Assembly (NCBI GenBank): GCA_947650915.1
Contig: CANSWY010000001.1
Span: 347,248-411,247 of the forward strand
Length of the DNA stretch: 64,000 bases
Source: an uncultured Eggerthellaceae bacterium
GTDB lineage: Bacteria > Actinomycetota > Coriobacteriia > Coriobacteriales > Eggerthellaceae
Direction: 5' to 3'
The notes beneath the pieces are model-generated. The model saw nothing but the letters and a program-made list of their open reading frames with translations. It was not told the origin of the DNA and ran no database searches. The translations under genes were made by a program, and so were the position numbers. This document shows positions 45,792 through 54,732 of the stretch, in pieces. Every line of letters starts with the position of its first letter. Position 1 is the first letter of the stretch.

Positions 45792-45889
45792 GATGTGCAA
45801 AAGGGACGTCCCAAATTGCACATAGGAACAGTCTTTCTGTGCTCATTCTCTATTCCTATGTGCGATTTGGAACGTCCCTTTTGCACATC
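45792..45889. repeat. REPIN-like element, locus 4 (clean inverted pair)
   Basis: Units lie at 45792-45825 (+) and 45856-45889 (inverted) with a 30-bp spacer whose reverse complement matches the spacers at loci 1 and 3 (agagaatgagcacag). A truncated third unit (gcgggtgcgatcg) follows at about 45901-45913. The element lies between the convergent ends of menA and gluQ and could form a 34-bp-stem hairpin on either transcript. Confidence 0.9.
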
Positions 45890-45919
45890 CGATCAACCTC
45901 GCGGGTGCGATCGCGCGAG

Positions 45920-46846
45920 TCAGGTCCAGGGGATGGATATCTTGCTTCTCCATTGATCCTGCAAGCGGTCCAGAGAGAATCCATCCAGCAGGTCTTCAGG
46001 CATGGCGGGCGCGTCTTCGGGGATGAGCCCCGTCACGTGCGCGATATGGCCCACCACCCCCGCGGGGGAGCCGAACCGCTCCAACATGGCATCCAACGAA
46101 GCATCCGCATCCCGCTTCGCCAGACGCCGTCCGCTCTCTGACACCAGAAGCGGCACATGGGCGTATCCAGGCTCAGGGAAGCCCAGCGCGCGCTGCAAGA
46201 AGATCTGCTGCGGCGTTGAGGACAGAAGGTCCACGCCCCGCGTCACGGACGTGACCCCCTGCTCAGCGTCATCCACCACCACGGCCAGTTGATAGGCGAA
46301 CGCGCCGTCCTTCCGGCGCAGGATGAAGTCTCCGCAATCAACATCCATCCAGTGCCCGTAAGGGCCCTGGATGGCATCCTCGAAGGAGATGCGCTCATGG
46401 GGCATCGCCACGCGCAACGCCGCCTCCTCCCCGGCCGCCCTGCGCTGATCAGCATCCTCAGCGCTCAGACGCGCGCAGGTGCCAGGATAGACGTGCTTGT
46501 CGCCGAAATGCGGCGCTGAGGCCGCAGCCAGATCAGCCCGCGTGCAGAAGCACGGATAGACGCGGTGCGCCTCCGCGATGCGCTCGAACGCCGCCTCGTA
46601 GGCCCCATTCCGCATCCGTTGGAAGAAAGGACCCGCATCCCACGTGAGCCCCAGCGCCTCGAAGTCCCGCTGCACCGCGTCCGCGAACGCGGGCTTGGAG
46701 CGATCCCGGTCAAGATCCTCCACGCGCAGCACCATCGTGCCGCCCTCCGACTTCACGATGAGCCACGCGATGAGCGCCGCGAAGATGTTCCCCGCATGCA
46801 TGCGCCCCGTGGGCGACGGTGCGAAGCGGCCCACGGGCGCTGGCAT
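45920..46846 (-). CDS. gluQ: glutamyl-Q tRNA(Asp) synthetase
   Basis: A 308-aa truncated glutamyl-tRNA synthetase paralogue. It activates glutamate and attaches it to queuosine at position 34 of tRNA-Asp. The HIGH-type motif reads APSPTGRMHAGN, the KMSKS-type motif reads RLAKRD, and the zinc ligands CFC...YPGTC are present. The anticodon-binding domain is absent, as expected for GluQ-RS. It overlaps the paaK-like gene upstream by one base and is the last gene of the long minus-strand run. Confidence 0.93.
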   Translation of the reverse strand: MPAPVGRFAPSPTGRMHAGNIFAALIAWLIVKSEGGTMVLRVEDLDRDRSKPAFADAVQRDFEALGLTWDAGPFFQRMRNGAYEAAFERIAEAHRVYPCFCTRADLAAASAPHFGDKHVYPGTCARLSAEDADQRRAAGEEAALRVAMPHERISFEDAIQGPYGHWMDVDCGDFILRRKDGAFAYQLAVVVDDAEQGVTSVTRGVDLLSSTPQQIFLQRALGFPEPGYAHVPLLVSESGRRLAKRDADASLDAMLERFGSPAGVVGHIAHVTGLIPEDAPAMPEDLLDGFSLDRLQDQWRSKISIPWT

Positions 46847-48219
46847 CAGCGACGGTCCTCCACGTGCTTCGCTTTGCCCTGCGTCCGCTGGATGCCGCCC
46901 GGTTCCACCAGTGTCACGCGCACGCCCACCAGAAGGACGCTCTTCAGCTTTTCTTCGATGCGCCGGCGCATGGCATCCAGCTCTTCGAACGAATCCGTGA
47001 ATGATTCGGGGCGGATCTCCGTCTGCACCGTGAGCGCGTCCATCCCGTCCACCGTCTCCACGATGATGCGATAGTGAGGCGTGACCTCATCGATCTGGGA
47101 GAGCACGTCTTCTATCTGGGACGGGAAGACGTTCGTCCCACGGATGATGAGCATGTCATCCGACCGGGAGCGCACCTTGTCCATGCGCGCATGGGTGCGC
47201 CCGCACGCACAGGTTTCGCGCGTCACGCGCGTGAGGTCATGGGTGCGGTAACGGAGCACGGGGATGGCCTGCTTGTCCAGCGGCGTGAGCACCAGCTCCC
47301 CCATCTCCCCTTCCGGCACCGGCTCCCCTGTCTCTGGATCCACCACTTCCCAGAGGAAATGGTCCTCCGCGATGTGCTGCTGGTCCCGCGAGGCCAAGCA
47401 TTCGCCGGAGACGCCCGGCCCCATCACTTCGGTGAGGCCGTAATTGTCCGTGCAGACGATGTGCATGCGCCGCTCTATCTCGGCCTTGAGGCCCGGCGGG
47501 CACGGCTCGCCGCCGAAAAGCCCCACGCGGAGAGGGGACGCGGCCCAGTCATAGCCCATCTCCTCACCCACCTCGCAGATGTGCATGGCGTAAGACGGCG
47601 TGGCGATGAGCACCGTGGTGCCGTAGTCCTCTATCATCTGGATGTGCCGTTCGGTGTTGCCCGCGCCCGCCGGGATCATAGTGCATCCCAGCTTCTGAAG
47701 GCCGTAGTGCAGCCCGAAACCGCCCGTGAACATGCCATACCCAAAGGCCATCTGGGCGTTGTCGGCCGGCACCACGCCCGCCATCTGCACCAGGCGCGCG
47801 ATGCAATCGCTCCAGACATCCATGTCCGCTTCGGTGTAGCCCACCACGATGGGCTTGCCCGTGGTGCCCGATGACGCATGGATCTCGCGCACCTCGTCCA
47901 AGCCCACCGCGAACAAGCCGTAGGGGTACGTCTCCCTGAGCGCGCTCTTGTCCGTGAATGGGAGCAGGCGCACGTCTTCCAGCGTGCGGATGCCATCAGG
48001 GCCGACGCCCGCCGCATCCATGCGCTCACGGTAATAGGGCACGCGTTCATAGGTGTAGCGCACCTGGTCTTGCAGCTTGGAGAGCTGCAGCGCCTCCAGC
48101 TCTTCCCGGCTGGCGCATTCCGTGTCCCGGTCGTAGATGGGGAGCACGTCGAACCGTCCCGCCGCTGCTGCTTCTAGGCTTGCACTCTTGCACATGATGT
48201 CGAACCCGTCCGTGCTCAC
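46846..48219 (-). CDS. paaK: phenylacetate-CoA ligase family protein (first copy)
   Basis: A 457-aa adenylate-forming enzyme that joins arylacetates to CoA with ATP. The AMP-binding loop SSGTTGKP, YGLTEVMGPGV, YRTHDLTR and the C-terminal hinge GRTHARMDKVRSRSDDMLIIRG are intact. The GTG start overlaps the upstream ACT gene by 4 bases and GGAAGGGG precedes it. Next to iorAB, it probably handles phenylacetate, indoleacetate or similar, made by IOR as CoA esters. Working in reverse it could yield ATP from aryl-CoA. A paralogue lies at 53366-54673. Confidence 0.92.
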   Translation of the reverse strand: MSTDGFDIMCKSASLEAAAAGRFDVLPIYDRDTECASREELEALQLSKLQDQVRYTYERVPYYRERMDAAGVGPDGIRTLEDVRLLPFTDKSALRETYPYGLFAVGLDEVREIHASSGTTGKPIVVGYTEADMDVWSDCIARLVQMAGVVPADNAQMAFGYGMFTGGFGLHYGLQKLGCTMIPAGAGNTERHIQMIEDYGTTVLIATPSYAMHICEVGEEMGYDWAASPLRVGLFGGEPCPPGLKAEIERRMHIVCTDNYGLTEVMGPGVSGECLASRDQQHIAEDHFLWEVVDPETGEPVPEGEMGELVLTPLDKQAIPVLRYRTHDLTRVTRETCACGRTHARMDKVRSRSDDMLIIRGTNVFPSQIEDVLSQIDEVTPHYRIIVETVDGMDALTVQTEIRPESFTDSFEELDAMRRRIEEKLKSVLLVGVRVTLVEPGGIQRTQGKAKHVEDRR

Positions 48220-48662
48220 GCCTGCGCCCCTTCCGCTCTGAGCGCTGAAGCGCGCCGGATGTCCTCTTGGCTCACCAGCGTGAGCGAAGTAGCGGCGAGC
48301 GCCTCTTTGGCCGCATCCACGTCATTGGTCTTGATGATGATATAGGTGGAGATCATGGAATAGCTGTAGGAGACGTTCACGCCGCAGGCGGCCAGCACCT
48401 CCATCACTTGGGCGAGGTTGCCGGGAGTGTCCTCCAGAAGCAGACAGATGACCTCCGTCTCCGCGTGCGCCGCGCCCTCCCGCTCCAGAACGGCGATGGC
48501 CGCGTCCGGGTCATCCACGATGAACCGCCCGATGCCGTAGTCTCCCGTGTCCGACACCGAATAGCCGCGCACGCTCACGCCCACATCCTGGAACAACCCC
48601 AGCATGCGAGCCAAGTGCCCCGGCTTGCTCTGCAAAAACGTGCTGATCTGGCGCACCGTCAC
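48216..48662 (-). CDS. tandem ACT-domain protein (first copy)
   Basis: A 148-aa protein made of two ACT domains (~1-68 and ~70-140), with the family turn GHLARMLGLFQDVGVSVRGYS in the first, cited in part only, and TPGNLAQVMEVL in the second. ACT domains bind amino acids, so this is probably a small-molecule sensor for the adjacent aromatic pathway. It overlaps iorB upstream and paaK downstream by 4 bases each. A paralogue is paired with the second paaK at 52947-53369. No enzyme domain is attached. Confidence 0.88.
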   Translation of the reverse strand: MTVRQISTFLQSKPGHLARMLGLFQDVGVSVRGYSVSDTGDYGIGRFIVDDPDAAIAVLEREGAAHAETEVICLLLEDTPGNLAQVMEVLAACGVNVSYSYSMISTYIIIKTNDVDAAKEALAATSLTLVSQEDIRRASALRAEGAQA

Positions 48663-49246
48663 CGCACATCCCTCCCCTGCTCTTCCGCGAAGCGCCGCCC
48701 TGCCTGGAACGCGCGCTCGTTCGCTTCCACCGTCTTGGGCGGCACGCAGGAGCGCACCGCTTCCTGGAGCATCTCGGCCGAAAGGCCCAACACATCGGCC
48801 GCCGCCCCCAACAGGACCACGTTCGCGGACTTCGGGCTGCCCGCCTCCCGCGCCGTGGCCTCAGCAGGGACGACGAGCGCATCCGCCTGGAACAGCAGGC
48901 CGTCGACATCATCCGGCAACTGCGCCTTGCCCGTGAGCACGCTTGCCGGCTTGATCAGCTCATCGTTCACGATGAGCGTGCCCGAACGCTTGAGCGAAGG
49001 CAGCGCGCGCAGCGCCTCCAGCTTGTCGAAGGCGATGACGATGTCCGCTTCGCCCTCGCCGATGACCATGGAGGCCACATCATGCCCCACCGCGATCATG
49101 GTGGACACCGCACCGCCCCGCTGGGCCATGCCGTGGATCTCTGACACCTTGACCTCTTGGCCCGAGGCCAGCGCCGCTTCGGCCAGGATGTTCGCCGCCA
49201 GGATGGTCCCCTGGCCGCCCACGCCGCACAACAGGATCTTCTTCAT
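48659..49246 (-). CDS. iorB: indolepyruvate:ferredoxin oxidoreductase, beta subunit
   Basis: A 195-aa gamma-domain subunit of the 2-oxoacid:ferredoxin oxidoreductase family. GVGGQGTILAANILAEAA and the EIHGMAQRGG block are typical of IorB. With IorA it oxidatively decarboxylates arylpyruvates to aryl-acetyl-CoA and reduces ferredoxin. GGGAGG lies before the ATG. It follows iorA by 10 bases. Confidence 0.95.
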   Translation of the reverse strand: MKKILLCGVGGQGTILAANILAEAALASGQEVKVSEIHGMAQRGGAVSTMIAVGHDVASMVIGEGEADIVIAFDKLEALRALPSLKRSGTLIVNDELIKPASVLTGKAQLPDDVDGLLFQADALVVPAEATAREAGSPKSANVVLLGAAADVLGLSAEMLQEAVRSCVPPKTVEANERAFQAGRRFAEEQGRDVR

Positions 49247-49256
49247 GAATACCTCC

Positions 49257-50996
49257 CTACCGCACGATGGCGTTGAAGCGGCAGTACTGTTCGCACTGGC
49301 CGCAGCCGATGCACATCTGTGGGTCTATGTAGCTCAAGCCCGTGTCCGGATACTTCCCGATGGCCGGACAGCCCAGCGTGAGGCAGACGCCGCACCCGGT
49401 GCACGAGGCCACGTAATAGGGCCGCTGGACCTTGCGCTCCAACAGCACGCAGGGGCTCTTGAAGATGAGCACGTCCAGCCGGTCCTTCTCGCGCACGGCC
49501 TCGCGGACGGCGGCGCGCACGGCCTCCACATCGTTCGGGTCCACCGTGCGCACGTGCTCCACCCCGATGGCGGACACCACGCGCTCCAGATCCAACTCCA
49601 CGCCCGCGCGCCCTTGGATCTGCTGCCCGTTGAAGGGATTGCCTTGGCGGCCCGTCATGGCCGTGGTGCGGTTGTCCAGGATGCAGATGGTGCCCGCACC
49701 GGCGTTGTAGACGGTGGATATGAGCGAGCTCAGGCCCGAATGGGCGAAGGTGGAATCCCCGATGACGCCCACCACAGGGCGGCCATCATCCGCGCCCAGC
49801 GCCAGTTCGAACCCGTGCGCCATGGAAACGGACGCGCCCATGTCCACGCAGGCGTCCATGGCGGACAGCGGCGGCAGAGCGCCCAATGTGTAGCAACCGA
49901 TGTCTCCACAGATGATGGCCTTCTGGCGGCTGAGCTCTTTGAAGACCACGCGATGGGGACAGCCAGGACAGAGCGCCGGCGGCCGCGCGGGAAGCCCCTC
50001 CACCGGGGCCGACCCTTCCGGCACCGGACGGCCGAACGCGTGCCGGATGAGGTTCGGGGAGAGCTCCCCCGCTTTCGGCAGGCCGTTCACCGGCTGGCTC
50101 ACCTGCACGCCTGCGGCGCACACCGCATCGGCCAGGTAAGTGGAAGCCTCTTCCACCACGTACAGCTCATCCACCCCATCCGCGAACGAACGCACCGTCT
50201 CCGCTGGCAGCGGACAGGTGACGCCCAGCTTCAGGATGCTGGCATCTGGGAGCGCTTCGCGCACATGCTGGAAGGCCGCCCCGGCACAGACCACGCCGAT
50301 GCGCGCGTCACCGAGGATGATGCGGTTCGGCGCCTCTGCACTGTCAGCCCAGGCGCGCATCTCCTCCACGCGCGAGAGCTGTTCCACGCGCCGCCCCTTC
50401 GCAAAGGCGGGCATCATCACCCACTTGGACGCGTCCTTCTCATAGGGCCGCGCATCCGGGCGCGCAGCCGCATCCTGCACCTGGACGGGCGTCTTGGTGT
50501 GCGCGATGCGCACCGTGGAGCGCACCATCACCGGCACGTCGAAGCGCTCTGACAGGCTGAACGCCTCGCGCGCCAAGTCATGAGCCTCTTGCGAATCCGC
50601 CGGATCCAGCATGAGCACGTGCGCCGCCTGCGCATACCAGTGGGAATCCTGTTCGTTCTGGGACGAATGCATGCCCGGATCATCGGCCGCCAGGATGACC
50701 AAGCCGCCGCCGACGCCCGTGTAGGCCGCTGTGAACAGCGGGTCGGCCGCCACGTTCACGCCCACGTGCTTCATGGTGCAAAGAGTGCGCGCGCCTCCCG
50801 CAGAAGCGCCCAACGCCACCTCCAGCGCCACCTTTTCATTCGTGCACCACTCAGCGTATACGCCCTCTTCGCGCGCGAACGCTTCCAGCGTCTCCGTGGA
50901 CGGCGTGCCGGGATATCCCGTGCCCACCGTGGCGCCCGCATCCGCCGCCGCGCGGGCCACCGCCTCGTTCCCTGACAGGAGCATCATGTCCTTCAC
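49257..50996 (-). CDS. iorA: indolepyruvate:ferredoxin oxidoreductase, alpha subunit
   Basis: About 579 aa from the GTG at 50996, which overlaps the FHA gene stop and has GGGGAGG upstream; an ATG at 50987 is an alternative. The pyrimidine-binding domain starts LLSGNEAVARAA. The thiamine-diphosphate domain carries GDSTFAHSG and the N of ILDNRTTAMTG. Two [4Fe-4S] motifs lie at the C-terminus (CTGCGVC-x4-CP and CIGCGQCEQYC). The CPGCPHR motif is also present. It is oxygen-sensitive chemistry, consistent with an anaerobe. Confidence 0.96.
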   Translation of the reverse strand: MKDMMLLSGNEAVARAAADAGATVGTGYPGTPSTETLEAFAREEGVYAEWCTNEKVALEVALGASAGGARTLCTMKHVGVNVAADPLFTAAYTGVGGGLVILAADDPGMHSSQNEQDSHWYAQAAHVLMLDPADSQEAHDLAREAFSLSERFDVPVMVRSTVRIAHTKTPVQVQDAAARPDARPYEKDASKWVMMPAFAKGRRVEQLSRVEEMRAWADSAEAPNRIILGDARIGVVCAGAAFQHVREALPDASILKLGVTCPLPAETVRSFADGVDELYVVEEASTYLADAVCAAGVQVSQPVNGLPKAGELSPNLIRHAFGRPVPEGSAPVEGLPARPPALCPGCPHRVVFKELSRQKAIICGDIGCYTLGALPPLSAMDACVDMGASVSMAHGFELALGADDGRPVVGVIGDSTFAHSGLSSLISTVYNAGAGTICILDNRTTAMTGRQGNPFNGQQIQGRAGVELDLERVVSAIGVEHVRTVDPNDVEAVRAAVREAVREKDRLDVLIFKSPCVLLERKVQRPYYVASCTGCGVCLTLGCPAIGKYPDTGLSYIDPQMCIGCGQCEQYCRFNAIVR

Positions 50997-51451
50997 TTCC
51001 CCTCCCCTGCATCGAAGACGAACCCGAACCGGCCGATCTGGATGAAATCGCCCGCCTCCAGAGTCTTCTGGCTGACTGAAGCGTTGTTCACCCACACGCC
51101 GTTGAACGATTGCTCGTCACGGATGACGTACGCGCCGCCCACCTGCTGGATGCTGGCATGCAAGCGCGACACCGTCATGTCATTCAAGAAGATGTCGCAC
51201 TGCGGGTTGCGCCCGATGGAGGTGGCATCCGCATTCACTTTGAATTCGGCTCCGCGCTGGGTGCCGCGCACCATGCGCAGGATGGGCGTCTCATGCGCCT
51301 CTTCAACGGGAGCTGGCGCTGGAACCGTGTCGGAAGGCGCCTCGATGGGAGAGAAACCTTGCGTGGCGCCGGAGAGCTTGAAACCGCAGACGCTGCACGC
51401 GGCTTGACCCGCAACGAGCGGCGCTTGACAGATGGGACATCGTTCATGCAT
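50993..51451 (-). CDS. zinc-ribbon FHA-domain protein
   Basis: A 152-aa protein with a CPIC...CSVC zinc ribbon (~5-23), a Pro-rich linker and an FHA domain (~56-150). The phosphothreonine-binding residues are present: SIGRNPQCD, SRLHASI and the SFNGVWVN turn. FHA domains bind phosphothreonine peptides made by Ser/Thr kinases. No kinase is in the window, though the PASTA protein at 16381 hints at such signalling. It overlaps iorA and follows the carboxypeptidase by 36 bases, an odd placement inside a metabolic operon. Confidence 0.88.
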   Translation of the reverse strand: MHERCPICQAPLVAGQAACSVCGFKLSGATQGFSPIEAPSDTVPAPAPVEEAHETPILRMVRGTQRGAEFKVNADATSIGRNPQCDIFLNDMTVSRLHASIQQVGGAYVIRDEQSFNGVWVNNASVSQKTLEAGDFIQIGRFGFVFDAGEGK

Positions 51452-51487
51452 GGATGGAAGGTCCTTCCTCTGGTGCGTGTTGCCGGG

Positions 51488-52957
51488 TCACGCCTTTTCC
51501 AGGATCAGCGGCGTCTCGTTGATGATGACGGAGGTGGCGCTCACGGGCTGGCCCGAGAACGTGCGCACGGCCTTGTCCCACCAGATGCCGACGGCCTCCA
51601 GAGGGTTCGGTCCGGCCACGTCCTCGCAAGCCACCAGATCCATGCGCGCGATCTCCTCGTTGTGCTGGTAGAAAACGGCCTGGCCCACGGTCTGGCCGGC
51701 AGAGGCGCCCCCGCCCAGATCCGCGAATTCGAATCTCTGGCTGACGTTGCCGTTGGGCGCGAAGACCTCGACCGTGGCATCCGGATCGGCGAAGGTGGCC
51801 TTGACCGTCTTGTCCACCCAGCCGTTGAGCGCCACTTCCGCTACCACCGGCACATCCCGCATCTGGCCGTCCAAGGCCATCTGCGCCGTTTCAGGCGAGT
51901 TCGCCAACTGATAGTCCACCTGGTTGTTGTACACCCAGCTGAACAGCGTCTCGCAATCGACGAAGCGCTGTTCTTCGGAGACGGACTTCAGCACGATGGC
52001 GTACAGCTCCTCACCATCGCGGTTGCAGGCGCCCGCGAAGCAGGGACCCGCCAGGTCCGTGTTGCCCGTCTTGATGCCGCAAGCGCCATCGTAGGAGCCC
52101 AGCAGAAGATCGGTGGTGATGAGCTCCACCATCACCGTTTCCTCCCCCCGCTTGACCGGGATCTCTGTGCGGGGGATGTCAGCGAAGCTCCTGAAGCGCT
52201 CGTCCTTCATGGCATAGGCGCAGATCCTCGCCACTTCGCGCGCCGTGGAATGCAGGTTCCCGGCGAACTGGCTGCCATCCAGGCCGTGGGGGTTCTCGAA
52301 CACCGTGTCCGTGCAGCCGAGCTCCGCCGCCTTCTCGTTCATCTTGGCCACGAACGCGTCCAGTGCGCAGGCCGGGTCATCGTAGTCGATGGCGGAGCCG
52401 TCAGCCCGGTGCAGGGCCGCGCCCGCCTCCCGCGCCTGAGTCTGGAAATCCACGCCCAGACACTCTGCGATGGCGATGGCCGCGTCATTGCCCGAGGGCA
52501 CCATGAGGCCTTTCAAGGCGCTCTCCATGGTGAGCACGTCCCCTTCTTTGAGCTCCGCGCTGGACTCGCCCACTGTGGCAGCTGTCCGGCTCACGGTGAC
52601 CTCGCGATCCATGGAGGAGTTCTCCAGCGCCACCACCGCCGTCATCACCTTCGTGATGGAAGCGATCTGCGTGGGCTCATCGGCATTGCGCGCGAAATAT
52701 TCCGTGCCATCCGCGCCGCAGACGTACACATATTCCGACCCCAGGTTCGGACTGGACGTGGCCAGGATGCCGCGCTCTCCCATGGCCTGCCCATAGATGA
52801 GATCGGACTTGCGCACATCCGCGAACGCTGGGGTGACGCTGAAGGGACCTGCGCAGGCCATGCACGCGGCAAGGGCGCATGCGACGAGAGCCCTGAGCGC
52901 GCGCATGGCAGGCTCAGGACAGCTGAGACGATGCAGCAAGGGATGCTCAGAACGCAT
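51488..52957 (-). CDS. D-alanyl-D-alanine carboxypeptidase (PBP5-type)
   Basis: A 489-aa exported enzyme that trims the terminal D-Ala of peptidoglycan peptides. A signal peptide (MRALRALVACALAACMA...) is clear if translation starts at the internal ATG (52906). The ATG at 52957 overlaps the ACT gene and would add 17 residues. The serine-protease-like motifs are S100-ITK-K103, SGN at ~155-157 and KTG in GIKTGNT. A C-terminal beta domain follows, ending without a membrane-anchoring helix. It lies within the paaK/ACT/ior run, without an obvious metabolic link. Confidence 0.92.
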   Translation of the reverse strand: MRSEHPLLHRLSCPEPAMRALRALVACALAACMACAGPFSVTPAFADVRKSDLIYGQAMGERGILATSSPNLGSEYVYVCGADGTEYFARNADEPTQIASITKVMTAVVALENSSMDREVTVSRTAATVGESSAELKEGDVLTMESALKGLMVPSGNDAAIAIAECLGVDFQTQAREAGAALHRADGSAIDYDDPACALDAFVAKMNEKAAELGCTDTVFENPHGLDGSQFAGNLHSTAREVARICAYAMKDERFRSFADIPRTEIPVKRGEETVMVELITTDLLLGSYDGACGIKTGNTDLAGPCFAGACNRDGEELYAIVLKSVSEEQRFVDCETLFSWVYNNQVDYQLANSPETAQMALDGQMRDVPVVAEVALNGWVDKTVKATFADPDATVEVFAPNGNVSQRFEFADLGGGASAGQTVGQAVFYQHNEEIARMDLVACEDVAGPNPLEAVGIWWDKAVRTFSGQPVSATSVIINETPLILEKA

Positions 52958-53369
52958 AGATGTCTTCAGGCTCCGCGATCCTGAAGCCGGCTTGACGCAG
53001 CGCTTCGTCGATGTTCTCGTTCTCCACCTTGAAGACGTCTATGGCGGTGTCGTCCCCCACCTTGAAACAGTAGGCGTACTCGATGTTGATGTCAGCGCTG
53101 TTGCAGAAATCCAACAGGCGCGCCAGACCGCCCGGCTCGTTCGGCACGTGCACCGCGTTCACCGGGGTCACCGCAGCGCGGAAGCCCGCATCCGTCAGCA
53201 TCTGCGCCACCTTCTCAGGCGCGTCGCAGAAGATGCGCGCGATGCCGAACTCCGCCGTATCCGCCAGGAACATGGCGTGCATATTGATGCCGGCATCCGC
53301 GATGGTGCGCGTGAGGCGCGAAAGCGTGCCCTTCTCGTTCTGAAGGAACACTGTGAGCTGCAAGATCAT
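52947..53369 (-). CDS. tandem ACT-domain protein (second copy)
   Basis: A 140-aa protein with two ACT domains (~1-68, ~70-138): KGTLSRLTRTIADAGINMHA in the first, EPGGLARLLDFCNSADINIE in the second. It overlaps the second paaK by 4 bases, mirroring the first ACT/paaK pair at 48216-48219. It is likely an amino-acid or aryl-acid sensor or an accessory of the ligase. The C-terminus ends EDIYAF. Confidence 0.88.
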   Translation of the reverse strand: MILQLTVFLQNEKGTLSRLTRTIADAGINMHAMFLADTAEFGIARIFCDAPEKVAQMLTDAGFRAAVTPVNAVHVPNEPGGLARLLDFCNSADINIEYAYCFKVGDDTAIDVFKVENENIDEALRQAGFRIAEPEDIYAF

Positions 53370-54673
53370 GCCTGCTCCCCTCTCTTGTCGATGACGCGCT
53401 TGGCCTTGCCCATGGAGCGCTCGATGGTCTTCGGTTCAACGATCTTCACATCCACCGCCACCTGCAGGTTCGCCTTGAGCTCCGCCTCCAAGCGACGCTT
53501 CAGGTCCTCCAGCTTGCGGACGGTGTCGATGGGATAGTCCGGCTCCGTCTCCACGTGCAGCTCCACATGGTCCAAGGGGCCTTTGTTCGTGAGGATGATC
53601 TGATACTGGGTGGCCACCTCCGGGAAGGCGGTGATGACCTGCTCGATCTGCGAGGGGAAGACGTTCACGCCGCGGATGATGAGCATGTCGTCCGTGCGGC
53701 CGCGCAAACGGTCGATCTTGCGGTGAGTGCGCCCGCACGCGCAGGGCTCGGACACGATGCGCGTGACATCCCGCGTGCGATAGCGGATGAGCGGGGTGCA
53801 CTCGCGCGTGAGCGTGGTGATGACCAGCTCGCCCCATTCGCCCTCCGGCAGCACCTCGCCCGTGTCCGGGTCCACGATCTCACAATAGAACTGGTCCTCG
53901 GCGATGTGCAGGCCGCCGCGCTCGGCGCATTCCATGGCCACGCCCGGCCCCATGATCTCCGACAGGCCGTAGACGTCGCAGTACTGGACGCCCAGCTTGT
54001 CCGATATCTCCTGGCGCATGTTCTCAGAAGCGGGCTCCGCGCCGCAGATGACACCGGAGATCTTGAAGTCCTTCGCTGGGTCGTAGCCCATCTCTATGGC
54101 GGTGTCCGCTATGTAGAGCGCATAGGACGGCGTGCAGGCCAAGATGTCCGTGCCGCAGTCGGCCAGGAACTGCACCTGGCGCTTGGTGTTGCCAGATGAG
54201 GTGGGAATGACCGTGCAACCCATGGCCTCGCCGCCGGCATGCGCGCCCAAGCCGCCCGTGAACAGGCCGTAGCCGTAGGACACCTGCAGCGTGGATTCGT
54301 CAGAGCCGCCCACCATGGCGATGCCGCGGGCGAAGCAATCCCCCCAGTTCTCCAGGTCGCGCGCGGTGTGGCCCACCACCGTGGCCTGGCCCGTGGTGCC
54401 GGATGACGCATGGATGCGCGCCACCTCCTTCATGGGCACCGCGAACAGATCGTATGGATACGCGTCGCGCATGTCCTGCTTCACGATGAACGGGAACTTC
54501 GCCAGATCCTCCAAGCTTTCCAGATCATCCGGCGTGACCCCCGCCCCATCGAAGGAGCGCTTGAAGAAATCAACGTTCTCATAAGCCTGGGACAGGCTCC
54601 ATTTCATGCGCTCCAGCTGGAGCTTCGAAAGCTCTTCGCGGGACATCGTTTCGATATCGGGCTGATAGTACAT
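53366..54673 (-). CDS. paaK: phenylacetate-CoA ligase family protein (second copy)
   Basis: About 436 aa from the ATG at 54673, preceded by AAAGGA at 5 bases; the frame is open upstream. The AMP-binding loop reads SSGTTGQA, followed by YGLSEIMGPGV, YRTRDVTR and GRTHRKIDRLRGRTDDMLIIRG-type hinge residues (cited in part). It is clearly a paralogue of 46846-48219 but diverged, so a different aryl acid is likely. It is coupled to its own ACT-domain gene. Confidence 0.92.
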   Translation of the reverse strand: MYYQPDIETMSREELSKLQLERMKWSLSQAYENVDFFKRSFDGAGVTPDDLESLEDLAKFPFIVKQDMRDAYPYDLFAVPMKEVARIHASSGTTGQATVVGHTARDLENWGDCFARGIAMVGGSDESTLQVSYGYGLFTGGLGAHAGGEAMGCTVIPTSSGNTKRQVQFLADCGTDILACTPSYALYIADTAIEMGYDPAKDFKISGVICGAEPASENMRQEISDKLGVQYCDVYGLSEIMGPGVAMECAERGGLHIAEDQFYCEIVDPDTGEVLPEGEWGELVITTLTRECTPLIRYRTRDVTRIVSEPCACGRTHRKIDRLRGRTDDMLIIRGVNVFPSQIEQVITAFPEVATQYQIILTNKGPLDHVELHVETEPDYPIDTVRKLEDLKRRLEAELKANLQVAVDVKIVEPKTIERSMGKAKRVIDKRGEQA

Positions 54674-54732
54674 CTGCATCCTTTCCGTTCGCGGGTGGTC
54701 AGACAAGGGGCATGGTCGGAGCTCGGAAGGCA

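Noticed and set aside
48267..50552. 761-codon open frame on the + strand across ACT, iorB and iorA
   Set aside because: It is an antisense shadow of high-GC genes with clear family motifs on the minus strand; it is His/Arg/Ala-rich without domains.
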